Shown: positions 1 through 7,077 of the stretch, one piece after another
How the letters are laid out: every line of letters starts with the position of its first letter
Position numbering within the stretch: the stretch's first letter is position 1
Position numbers and translations under genes: made by a program
Notes under the pieces: model-generated
What the model saw: the letters and a program-made list of their open reading frames with translations, nothing else
Told to the model about the DNA's origin: nothing
Database searches by the model: none
Assembly: GCA_017534445.1 (NCBI GenBank)
Contig: JAFXWC010000045.1
Location: forward strand, 1-37,007
Source of the DNA: Treponema sp.
GTDB lineage: Bacteria > Spirochaetota > Spirochaetia > Treponematales > Treponemataceae
Direction of reading: 5' to 3'
DNA: 37,007 nucleotides

Positions 1-1791
1 CTTGTTGGCGTATTTGCTTGCTGCTGGCAGTATGAATTTGTTTGCCATCTCAAGCATAGTTTCTGCTTCGATGTTGATAATCTTGGAGTAGTTTTCATTG
101 TGAATCTCGAAGCGGCTTTCAAGTTCCACCTTGCTGTAAACACCGAACTTTTCGAATACCTTAACGTTCTTTTCGTCAAGAATGTGAGGAAGGGCTTCCG
201 GTGTAGACTTAAGGTTGTAAAGTCCGCGCTTTTCTGCTTCCTTAACCCAAGAATCATCATAACCATTTCCGTTGAAAATGATTCTCTTGTGCTCTTTGAT
301 TGTCTTAAGAATAAGATCATGGAGAGCAGCCTTAAAGTCAGATGATTTTTCAAGAAGATCTGCAAACTGGCTAAGCTCTTCTGCAACAACAGTGTTAAGG
401 AATACGTTTGCACAAGCGATTGATTCATTTGAACCAAGCATACGGAACTCAAACTTGTTTCCTGTAAATGCAAATGGAGACGTGCGGTTGCGGTCTGTTG
501 TATCCTTGTTAAAGTCAGGAAGAACAGTAACGCCAATCTGCATCTTTTCTTTTTCGTGCTTTCCATAAGGAACGCCTTTTTCTATGCTGTCAAGAATTGC
601 GCTAAGTTCATCACCAAGGAAGATGGAGATGATAGCTGGCGGTGCCTCGTTGGCTCCAAGACGGTGGTCGTTACCGGCAGATGCTACAGAAATGCGGAGC
701 AAGTCCTGGTACTCGTCAACAGCCTTAATGATTGCGCACAAGAACAAAAGGAACTGTGCATTCTGGTCAGGACTTGTGCCTGGGTCAAGAAGGTTCTTTC
801 CAGTGTTTGTGGAAATTGACCAGTTGTTGTGCTTACCGCTTCCGTTAACACCGGCAAATGGCTTTTCGTGCAAGAGACAAACCATTCCGTGCTTTGCGGC
901 AACCTTGCGCATCATTTCCATAGTAAGCTGGTTGTGGTCACAGGCAAGGTTTGTTGTAGAGAAGATTGGGGCAAGCTCATGCTGAGCAGGGGCAACTTCG
1001 TTGTGTTCAGTCTTGGCAAGAATACCAAGCTTCCAAAGCTCTTTGTTCAAGTCTTTCATGAATGCCTGAACGCGGGGCTTAATCATACCAAAGTAGTGAT
1101 CCTCAAGTTCCTGTCCCTTGGGAGCCTTAGCACCAAACAAAGTGCGGCCTGTATAGATAAGGTCTTCGCGCTTGTCGTAAACGCTCTTGTCTACAAGGAA
1201 GTATTCCTGTTCAGGACCAACTGTTGTCTTTACGGAAGTAACGGCTTCGTTTCCTTCAAAGAGTTTAAGAACACGAACTGCCTGTTTGCTGATTGCCTGC
1301 ATTGAGCGGAGGAGCGGAGTCTTTTTGTCAAGGGCTTCTCCTGTATAAGAACAGAATGCAGTTGGAATGCAAAGTGTACCGTCTTTAATAAATGCGTAAG
1401 ATGTTGGGTCCCATGCTGTGTAACCGCGGGCTTCGAATGTTGCACGGATTCCTCCGCTTGGGAAAGAAGAAGCATCAGGTTCACCCTGAACAAGTTCCTT
1501 ACCGCTGAACTCCATTATAACTTTTCCGTCGCTTGTAGGAGTAATAAAGCTGTCGTGCTTTTCCGCAGTAATGCCTGTAAGCGGCTGGAACCAGTGAGTA
1601 AAATGAGTTGCGCCTTTTTCAATGGCCCAGTCTTTCATTGCATTTGCAACAACTGTAGCAACAGAAGCGTCAAGTTTTTCTCCGCCTTCAATAGTTTTCA
1701 TCAGCTGTTTGTAAGTTTCCTTAGGCAACCGAGCTTTCATAACCGTTTCATTAAAAACATTTTCGCCAAAAATTGGTGTAACTTCGTCCAT
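1..1791 (-). CDS. glnN: Type III glutamine synthetase (GSIII), 3' end cut by window edge
   Basis: The reverse strand is open from the ATG at 1791 to base 1 with no stop, giving 597 residues. The family is usually about 700-730 residues, so roughly the last 110-130 are outside the window. The start is [13 protein letters not shown] and is preceded by a strong GGAGGAAA ribosome site at about 1797-1804. Recognisable GSIII segments are [26 protein letters not shown] (metal-binding glutamates), [34 protein letters not shown] and [15 protein letters not shown]. The enzyme makes glutamine from glutamate, ammonia and ATP in the cytosol. It is transcribed divergently from the carA operon from its own promoter, through two terminator/antiterminator modules. 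The product call is very secure; the missing C-terminus cannot be judged. Confidence 0.96.
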   Translation of the reverse strand, partial: MDEVTPIFGENVFNETVMKARLPKETYKQLMKTIEGGEKLDASVATVVANAMKDWAIEKGATHFTHWFQPLTGITAEKHDSFITPTSDGKVIMEFSGKELVQGEPDASSFPSGGIRATFEARGYTAWDPTSYAFIKDGTLCIPTAFCSYTGEALDKKTPLLRSMQAISKQAVRVLKLFEGNEAVTSVKTTVGPEQEYFLVDKSVYDKREDLIYTGRTLFGAKAPKGQELEDHYFGMIKPRVQAFMKDLNKELWKLGILAKTEHNEVAPAQHELAPIFSTTNLACDHNQLTMEMMRKVAAKHGMVCLLHEKPFAGVNGSGKHNNWSISTNTGKNLLDPGTSPDQNAQFLLFLCAIIKAVDEYQDLLRISVASAGNDHRLGANEAPPAIISIFLGDELSAILDSIEKGVPYGKHEKEKMQIGVTVLPDFNKDTTDRNRTSPFAFTGNKFEFRMLGSNESIACANVFLNTVVAEELSQFADLLEKSSDFKAALHDLILKTIKEHKRIIFNGNGYDDSWVKEAEKRGLYNLKSTPEALPHILDEKNVKVFEKFGVYSKVELESRFEIHNENYSKIINIEAETMLEMANKFILPAASKYANK

Positions 1792-1818
1792 CTTTTTTTC
1801 CTCCAAAACATTCGCTTT

Positions 1819-1880
1819 AAAACAAAAATGCCGCAAAGATTTCTGGAGCGTCCTCCAAAAAAAATTGCGGCACCTTTGCC
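1819..1880 (-). promoter_or_regulatory. Second hexaloop hairpin and terminator 2 in the glnN leader
   Basis: GGC (1880-1878), loop AAAGGT (1877-1872) and GCC (1871-1869) give a three-pair stem with the A1/G4 six-base loop. The 3' part overlaps TGCCGCAA (1872-1865), which pairs with TTGCGGCA (1836-1829) followed by TTTTTGTTTT (1828-1819). An inner GGAG/CTCC hairpin lies in the terminator loop. The hairpin is weaker than the first one, but the arrangement repeats. The terminator ends only about 28 bases before the glnN start codon. Confidence 0.65.
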
Positions 1881-1978
1881 TTTATGGAATAAACTGCAAT
1901 CAGTGATTGTCAATCTGCGATTGTCAGCCTTGTATATGGTTTAAACATTATGCGCACCCGCCTTCGGATGTATGCATA

Positions 1979-2025
1979 AAAAACAAAAAGGTCGCAGAAA
2001 TACCATTCCTGCGACCTCATTGCCG
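1979..2025 (-). promoter_or_regulatory. ANTAR-type antiterminator hairpin overlapping terminator 1 in the glnN leader
   Basis: Reading the minus strand, CGGC (2025-2022), loop AATGAG (2021-2016) and GTCG (2015-2012) form a four-pair stem with a six-base loop having A at position 1 and G at position 4. ANTAR proteins recognise this pattern. The 3' half overlaps AGGTCGCAG (2017-2009), which otherwise pairs with CTGCGACCT (1997-1989) followed by a T-rich run (1988-1979), a standard intrinsic terminator. The two structures are mutually exclusive, so protein binding to the small hairpin should allow readthrough into glnN. Structure was folded by eye. Confidence 0.8.
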
Positions 2026-2037
2026 TTTGTTACTCTT

Positions 2038-2066
2038 GTTATACTGCTTACAAAAAAAAATGTCAA
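2038..2066 (-). promoter_or_regulatory. glnN promoter (sigma-70 type)
   Basis: On the reverse strand TTGACA (2066-2061) is separated by exactly 17 bases from TATAAC (2043-2038). The predicted transcript starts near 2031, only a few bases before the first hexaloop hairpin. The same -35 and spacing recur at carA and gltB. Confidence 0.85.
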
Positions 2067-2130
2067 TATTTTTTCCGAATTATTTTTCTAAATTATTTCT
2101 GACTTTAGAGGACAAGCGACAACTTTCAAT

Positions 2131-2289
2131 AATTGTAATGCAAAAATGTGTAAGAAAGCACTGGAATGGAGGCGGGAAACGCAGCAAAAAAGCATTTGCG
2201 CGGTGCGAGCGTAGCGAGTCTAATACCTTGTATCCGCGCTCGGCTTTTTTGATGCGTTTACTGCCGGGAATGGAAGTGCTTTCGTGTTA
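2131..2289. repeat. MITE-like intergenic repeat, copy A (about 159 bp)
   Basis: This segment matches, in reverse complement, the segment at 20189-20371. Both begin AATTGTAATGCAAAAA and end GCTTTCGTGTTA. The ends form long imperfect inverted arms: GAAAGCACTGGAATGGAGGC at 2154 and a matching arm ending GTGCTTTC at 2283. No reading frame is preserved between the copies. It lies between the divergent glnN and carA promoters, 38 bp from the carA -35 box. Copy A lacks about 24 bp of the centre of copy B. Confidence 0.85.
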
Positions 2290-2326
2290 AGATTTGCACT
2301 TGGCTTCTACAGATGTAAATAGGTTC

Positions 2327-2355
2327 TTGACATAAATGGCCTAAAGTTCTATAAC
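2327..2355 (+). promoter_or_regulatory. carA operon promoter (sigma-70 type)
   Basis: TTGACA (2327-2332), a 17-base spacer, and TATAAC (2350-2355). Predicted start is near 2362, about five bases before the hexaloop hairpin. Confidence 0.85.
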
Positions 2356-2366
2356 AATAATAATAC

Positions 2367-2431
2367 AAGCAAAGGTGCTTATTCGAGCTGGTGGAATTAT
2401 TGCCGCCAGATGGAATGAGCACCTTTTTTTT
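2367..2431 (+). promoter_or_regulatory. ANTAR-type antiterminator hairpin and terminator in the carA leader
   Basis: AAGC (2367-2370), loop AAAGGT (2371-2376) and GCTT (2377-2380) form a four-pair stem with an A1/G4 six-base loop. Its loop and 3' side are also the 5' arm AAGGTGCTTATTC (2372-2384) of a terminator whose 3' arm GAATGAGCACCTT (2413-2425) leads into eight T residues. A nested CTGGTGG/CCGCCAG stem fills the terminator loop. This predicts that the whole downstream operon, including the ANTAR gene itself, is switched by antitermination. Only one hexaloop/terminator module is visible here, against two at glnN and gltB. Confidence 0.8.
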
Positions 2432-2453
2432 GTTCATTGGAAGTACGTTAACT

Positions 2454-3647
2454 ATGGAAAAAGCTTATTTGATTCTTGCAGACGGAACAGTTTTTACGGG
2501 AAGCCCAATCGGGGCAACAGGCTCCACCATTGGCGAAACCGTCTTTACAACAGGAATGACCGGCTACCTTGAAACCCTCACCGACCCAAGCTACTACGGT
2601 CAAATCGTAACCCAGACATTCCCCCTCATCGGAAACTACGGCACAATACCGGAAGACTACGAAAGCCCCCGCTCCTGTGTACGTGGCTACATAGTCCGCG
2701 AGCTTTGCGACCTGCCATCCAATTTCCGCTGCCAGACCACACTCGACTCTTTTCTAAAAGAACAGGGAATAATCGGAATCTCTGGAATAGACACCCGCTC
2801 CCTTACAAAAAAACTTCGTGAAAGCGGCGTTATGAACGGAATGATTGTTAGCGGAAAATCTGCCAAAGATTTTTCACTCCATGCACAGCCTCCTGTAGAT
2901 TCTTCTATATTGCAAAAAATCCGGGACTACAAAATAGAGCATGCGGTAGAAAGCGTCCAGCTTAATTCAGATGGAGAAAGCCCACTCAGTGGGGGAAGTC
3001 TCCCCCTCGGCTCCAATTCGCTTCGCTCATTTCCGCCTACCCCCTCTGCGGGGGACGCCCCCCGCAACGCCCCCCATATTTTGCTTTGGGACTTTGGTGC
3101 AAAGGCAAACATAAAGCGTGAACTTGAAAAACGGGGCGCTCAAGTAACAGTCCTTCCATATAATACAAGCGCAGAAAAAATTCTTTCATTGAATCCAGAC
3201 GGAATCATGCTAAGCAACGGCCCTGGAGACCCTGCAGAAAACACTTCTATTATAGAAGAAATAAGAAAAATTTGTGAACACAACAAAACAAGCCATGCCA
3301 TTCCAATCTTTGGAATCTGCCTTGGCCACCAGATGCTTGCCCTTGCCCGCGGCTGCAAAACATGCAAGCTAAAATACGGACACCGCGGAGGAAACCATCC
3401 TGTAAAAGACACGGCAACAAACCGAGTCTACATCACAAGCCAGAACCACGGCTATGCGGTAGAAAATTCATCGTTGCCCCAGTACGCAAAGATGAGCTTT
3501 TTTAACGTAAACGACGGAACCGTAGAAGGCATTACATATACGGATATTCCTGCATTCAGCGTGCAGTTCCACCCGGAAGCTTGCGGTGGCCCACACGACA
3601 CAAACTTTTTGTTTGACAAATTTTTGGAGATGATAAGATGCCGTTAA
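2454..3647 (+). CDS. carA: Carbamoyl-phosphate synthase small (glutaminase) subunit
   Basis: The product is 397 residues. It hydrolyses glutamine and passes ammonia to CarB for carbamoyl phosphate, the precursor of pyrimidines and arginine. The N-terminal domain runs to about residue 165 and a class I glutamine amidotransferase domain follows. The triad is visible as Cys289 (FGICLGHQM), His373 and Glu375 (VQFHPEACGG). All three are shifted by +20 relative to the E. coli numbers I recall (269, 353, 355). The shift is explained by a repeat-derived insertion at about residues 180-207 in the interdomain linker. I chose ATG 2454 (MEKAYLILADG) because it gives the family start and has GGAAG upstream; an earlier in-frame ATG at 2391 lies inside the terminator. 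It overlaps the carB N-half start by 10 bases. Confidence 0.97.
   Translation: MEKAYLILADGTVFTGSPIGATGSTIGETVFTTGMTGYLETLTDPSYYGQIVTQTFPLIGNYGTIPEDYESPRSCVRGYIVRELCDLPSNFRCQTTLDSFLKEQGIIGISGIDTRSLTKKLRESGVMNGMIVSGKSAKDFSLHAQPPVDSSILQKIRDYKIEHAVESVQLNSDGESPLSGGSLPLGSNSLRSFPPTPSAGDAPRNAPHILLWDFGAKANIKRELEKRGAQVTVLPYNTSAEKILSLNPDGIMLSNGPGDPAENTSIIEEIRKICEHNKTSHAIPIFGICLGHQMLALARGCKTCKLKYGHRGGNHPVKDTATNRVYITSQNHGYAVENSSLPQYAKMSFFNVNDGTVEGITYTDIPAFSVQFHPEACGGPHDTNFLFDKFLEMIRCR
2991..3074 (+). repeat. In-frame coding palindromic repeat, copy 1 (in carA)
   Basis: The GC-rich block starts GGGGGAAGTCTCCCCC, contains TACCCCCTCTGCGGGGGACG and ends CCCGCAACGCCCCCC. It has two short palindromes with a variable middle. 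In the carA frame it encodes a Ser/Pro/Gly-rich loop including PTPSAGDAPRNAP. It lies in the linker between the two CarA domains. Confidence 0.88.
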
Positions 3648-5275
3648 ATAAGAACATTCATAAAGTCATGATTATAGGCTCAGGTCCAATCGTAATAGGA
3701 CAGGCTGCAGAATTTGACTATGCGGGTAACCAGGCCTGCAAGGCACTAAAGCAGCTTGGACTTGAAGTCTGCCTTGTAAATTCAAACCCGGCAACCCTTA
3801 TGACGGACCGCTCCATGGCAGACGAAATTTACCTTGAACCGCTCACACTGCCAACCCTAAAAAGAATCATAGAAAAAGAAAAGCCGGACTCCCTGCTTTC
3901 TACACTGGGTGGACAAACAGGCCTTACCCTCAGCATGGAACTTGCAAAGTCAGGTTTTCTTGCATCGCATAACGTTCAGCTTTTAGGCGCAAGACCGGAA
4001 ACAATAGACAAGGCAGAAGACCGTCAGATGTTCAAGGACACAATGGAAGCCATAGGTGAACCCTGCATTCCGTCAAAGGTTGTTACAAGCTACGAAGATG
4101 CGGTGGACTTTGTTCACAACCAGATTGGCTTTCCTGCAATCATACGCCCGGCATTCACTCTTGGCGGAACTGGTGGCGGCATTGTAGCAAACGACCGCGA
4201 GCTTGACGAAATTGCCCACAACGGCCTTCACCGCTCACCAATACACCAGATTCTTGTAGAAAAATGCATAAGCGGCTGGAAAGAAATAGAGTTTGAGGTA
4301 ATGAGGGATGCAAACGCAAACGTCATCACGGTCTGTTCAATGGAAAACTTTGACCCGGTTGGCGTTCACACGGGAGACTCCATCGTAATAGCTCCGACTG
4401 TAACGCTTGCAGACAAAGAATACCAGATGCTAAGAAGCGCGGCTCTAAACATCATAAGCGCACTAGAAATTGAAGGCGGCTGCAACTGCCAGTTTGCCCT
4501 TAACCCCGACAGCTTTGAATACGCGGTTATAGAAGTGAACCCAAGGGTAAGCCGCTCATCCGCACTTGCAAGTAAGGCAACAGGATACCCCATTGCAAAG
4601 GTTGCAGCCCTTATTGCGGTTGGCTTTACCCTGGACGAGATTCAAAACTTTGTTACCAAAAAAACAAAGGCATGCTTTGAACCGGTACTTGATTACGTTG
4701 TAGTAAAAATGCCAAAGTTCCCATTTGACAAATTTGTTTACGCAGCAAGAAAGCTTGGAACCCAGATGAAGGCAACAGGCGAAGTTATGGCAATAGGACA
4801 GAATTTTGAAGAGGCAATCCTAAAGGCATGCAGGGGACTTGAAGTTGGCGTAAAGGATCTGAACCTTCCTTCCTTTGCAAAAGAAGGGGATGAAAAAATA
4901 CGCGACCGTGTGCACCAGTGTACCGACCAGAGAATCTTTGCAATTTACCAAGCTCTAAAGCGAGGTCTTTTGAGTGTGGAAGAAATTCACAAGATTACAA
5001 AAATAGACGAATGGTTCTTGTGGAAACTTGAAAAGATTTGCAAGATGGAAGCGCAGGGCGTTGCGGGGCGGCAATCGAGCCCCGCAGAGGGGGTAGCGGA
5101 AAACGCCAAAGGCGGTTGCAGCGAGGGGGAGACTTCCCCCACCTTGATATACAAACCTGTAAGCTTCAAAATGGTAGACACCTGTGCCGGAGAATTCAAT
5201 GCGGAAACACCGTATTTCTATTCAACGGCAGGCGGAGAAAACGAAGCAGAATTATTCTTAAAGGAAAACAGATAA
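3638..5275 (+). CDS. carB: Carbamoyl-phosphate synthase large subunit, N-terminal half
   Basis: The 545-residue product corresponds to the first half of a normal CarB of about 1,070 residues: the carboxyphosphate-forming ATP-grasp domain plus the oligomerisation region. Motifs include MIIGSGPIVIGQAAEFDYAG, the ATP-grasp loop PAFTLGGTGGG, ENFDPVGVHTGDSIVIAPT, and the metal-binding EVNPRVSRSSALASKATGYP. The C-terminus (VDTCAGEF) is the usual half-way point, so the protein ends at a natural domain boundary. A repeat-derived insertion occupies about residues 473-502. It starts inside the carA stop region, with GGAGATGATAAG before the ATG, so translation is probably coupled. The C-half is encoded separately beyond asnB. 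Confidence 0.95.
   Translation: MPLNKNIHKVMIIGSGPIVIGQAAEFDYAGNQACKALKQLGLEVCLVNSNPATLMTDRSMADEIYLEPLTLPTLKRIIEKEKPDSLLSTLGGQTGLTLSMELAKSGFLASHNVQLLGARPETIDKAEDRQMFKDTMEAIGEPCIPSKVVTSYEDAVDFVHNQIGFPAIIRPAFTLGGTGGGIVANDRELDEIAHNGLHRSPIHQILVEKCISGWKEIEFEVMRDANANVITVCSMENFDPVGVHTGDSIVIAPTVTLADKEYQMLRSAALNIISALEIEGGCNCQFALNPDSFEYAVIEVNPRVSRSSALASKATGYPIAKVAALIAVGFTLDEIQNFVTKKTKACFEPVLDYVVVKMPKFPFDKFVYAARKLGTQMKATGEVMAIGQNFEEAILKACRGLEVGVKDLNLPSFAKEGDEKIRDRVHQCTDQRIFAIYQALKRGLLSVEEIHKITKIDEWFLWKLEKICKMEAQGVAGRQSSPAEGVAENAKGGCSEGETSPTLIYKPVSFKMVDTCAGEFNAETPYFYSTAGGENEAELFLKENR
5054..5143 (+). repeat. In-frame coding palindromic repeat, copy 2 (in carB N-half)
   Basis: This is the same family in the opposite orientation to copy 1: GGGCGTTGCGGGG, then CCCCGCAGAGGGGGTAGCGG, then GAGGGGGAGACTTCCCCC. 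It is read as GVAG...SPAEGVAEN...CSEGETSP, near residues 473-502. Confidence 0.88.
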
Positions 5276-5285
5276 GGAGGTTTTT

Positions 5286-7046
5286 ATGTGTGGTTTTGTT
5301 GGAGCATTTGATTTAAATAGCGGAAGCCAACCGCTTGCAGAAGGTCTAAAGGAAGAACTGCGCTCGCAGATTTTGGAGATGAGCAAGAGGATAAGGCACA
5401 GAGGACCGGATTGGAGCGGAGTGTATACAGGAGAAAATGCAATTCTAAGCCACGAGAGACTTGCAATCGTTGACCCCCTTAGCGGAAAGCAGCCGCTCGT
5501 AAGCGATGACGAAAAAATCATCCTTGCGGTAAACGGAGAAATCTACAACCACAAAAAGCTCTGCGAAGAATTTGCGTCTTCATACAAGTTTAGGACACAA
5601 AGCGACTGCGAAGTTATAATACCTCTTTACAAAAAATTCAAAAGCGCCGGAAACTTTTCCGCAATGATAGAAAAGCTTTCTGGAATATTTGCATTTGCAC
5701 TTTACGACAGCGAAGACGACACCTACCTTATTGGCCGCGATGAAATTGGCGTAATCCCGCTCTACCAGGGTTGGGACAAAGCAGGACGCTACTATGTTGC
5801 AAGCGAGCTAAAGGCTTTGGAAGGTGACTGCCAGACAATCGAAGAATTCCCCAACGGCTGCTACTTGTATTCAAAAGAAGGAAAGCCTGTACGCTGGTAC
5901 CACCGATCATGGGAATCTTACGACGTAGTAAAAAATTCTGCACGTGCTACGGACGACAAGGGAGAAGTTATCAACCCCAGTGTAATAGAAAAGCTACGCA
6001 ACGGTCTTGAGTCTGCCGTAAAAGCCCAGCTTATGAGCGACGTTCCATACGGGGTTCTTTTGAGCGGAGGCCTTGACAGTTCCATCATTGCGGCTGTTAC
6101 GCAAAAATACAGCAAGAAGCGCGTAGAGTCAGACAGTAAGGAAAGCGCATGGTGGCCGCAGCTGCACTCATTTGCGGTAGGACTTGAAGGTTCCCCGGAC
6201 CTTGTTGCCGCAAAGAAGGCAGCAGACTACATTGGAACTGTTCACCACGAAGTTCACTTTACAATACAGGAAGCATTGGATGCGCTGCCGGACGTAATCT
6301 ACCACATAGAAACTTATGACATTACAACTGTCCGCGCAAGCACACCCATGTACCTTCTTGCAAGGGTAATAAAATCCATGGGAATAAAGATGGTTCTTTC
6401 TGGAGAAGGAAGCGACGAGCTCTTTGGCGGCTACCTCTATTTCCACAAGGCACCCAACGCAAAAGAATTCCACGAAGAACTTGTGCGCAAGATGAGCAAG
6501 CTGCACCTCTACGACTGCCTGCGTGCAAACAAGAGCCTCATGGCATGGGGTGTTGAAGGCCGCGTTCCCTTCCTGGACAAAGACTTTATAGACATTGCCA
6601 TGAACCTTAACCCAAGCGACAAGATGAACATAAAGCTTCCTGATGGAAAGCAGCGTATGGAAAAATGGATCTTGCGGAAAGCGTTTGAAGACCTGCTTCC
6701 CCAGGACATCTGCTGGAGGCAAAAGGAACAGTTCAGCGACGGCGTAGGCTACAACTGGATAGATACCCTCAAAAAGATGACGGAAGAAAAAGTAAGCGAT
6801 GCAGAATTTGCAAGGCGCGAAAACCGCTTCCCGGTGAACCCTCCAAAAACAAAGGAGGAATACTACTACCGCGAAATCTACAGCCGCCTCTTCCCAAGCG
6901 ACAGTGCCGCAAGGTGCGTCCCCCACGAAGCCGGGGTTGCCTGCTCTACAGCAAAAGCCCTTGAATGGGATGCCGCATGGAAGAATGCAGACGAACCAAG
7001 CGGAAGAGCCATTGCCGGTGTCCACAACGACGCCTACAAGGCCTAA
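5286..7046 (+). CDS. asnB: Glutamine-hydrolysing asparagine synthetase B
   Basis: 586 residues. AsnB makes asparagine from aspartate, ATP and glutamine. The class II amidotransferase domain starts at the mature nucleophile Cys2 (MCGFVGAFD), with RHRGPD and VNGEIYNH glutaminase motifs. The synthetase domain carries the PPi loop SGGLDSS at residues 260-266 and SGEGSDELFGGY. The C-terminus (VACSTAKALEWDAAW) is typical, so the gene is complete. A strong AAGGAGG lies just before the ATG, 10 bases after the carB N-half stop. Its position between the two halves of carB is odd, but all three genes spend glutamine or its ammonia. Confidence 0.97.
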   Translation: MCGFVGAFDLNSGSQPLAEGLKEELRSQILEMSKRIRHRGPDWSGVYTGENAILSHERLAIVDPLSGKQPLVSDDEKIILAVNGEIYNHKKLCEEFASSYKFRTQSDCEVIIPLYKKFKSAGNFSAMIEKLSGIFAFALYDSEDDTYLIGRDEIGVIPLYQGWDKAGRYYVASELKALEGDCQTIEEFPNGCYLYSKEGKPVRWYHRSWESYDVVKNSARATDDKGEVINPSVIEKLRNGLESAVKAQLMSDVPYGVLLSGGLDSSIIAAVTQKYSKKRVESDSKESAWWPQLHSFAVGLEGSPDLVAAKKAADYIGTVHHEVHFTIQEALDALPDVIYHIETYDITTVRASTPMYLLARVIKSMGIKMVLSGEGSDELFGGYLYFHKAPNAKEFHEELVRKMSKLHLYDCLRANKSLMAWGVEGRVPFLDKDFIDIAMNLNPSDKMNIKLPDGKQRMEKWILRKAFEDLLPQDICWRQKEQFSDGVGYNWIDTLKKMTEEKVSDAEFARRENRFPVNPPKTKEEYYYREIYSRLFPSDSAARCVPHEAGVACSTAKALEWDAAWKNADEPSGRAIAGVHNDAYKA

Positions 7047-7077
7047 AAAAGACCTTTACTTTTTTCAGAGGATTTTT

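Noticed and set aside
1792..2066. Glutamine riboswitch in the glnN leader
   Set aside because: The leader is explained by hexaloop hairpins and terminators, and an ANTAR gene is nearby. I could not match the known glutamine aptamer cores.
6168..7025. Long reverse-strand open frame (285 codons) inside asnB
   Set aside because: It is antisense to an obviously real gene, has no family motifs, and reflects codon bias.
5276..7077. Split carB as a frameshift or assembly artefact
   Set aside because: An intact asnB with its own ribosome site separates the halves, and both halves begin and end at domain borders with proper start signals.
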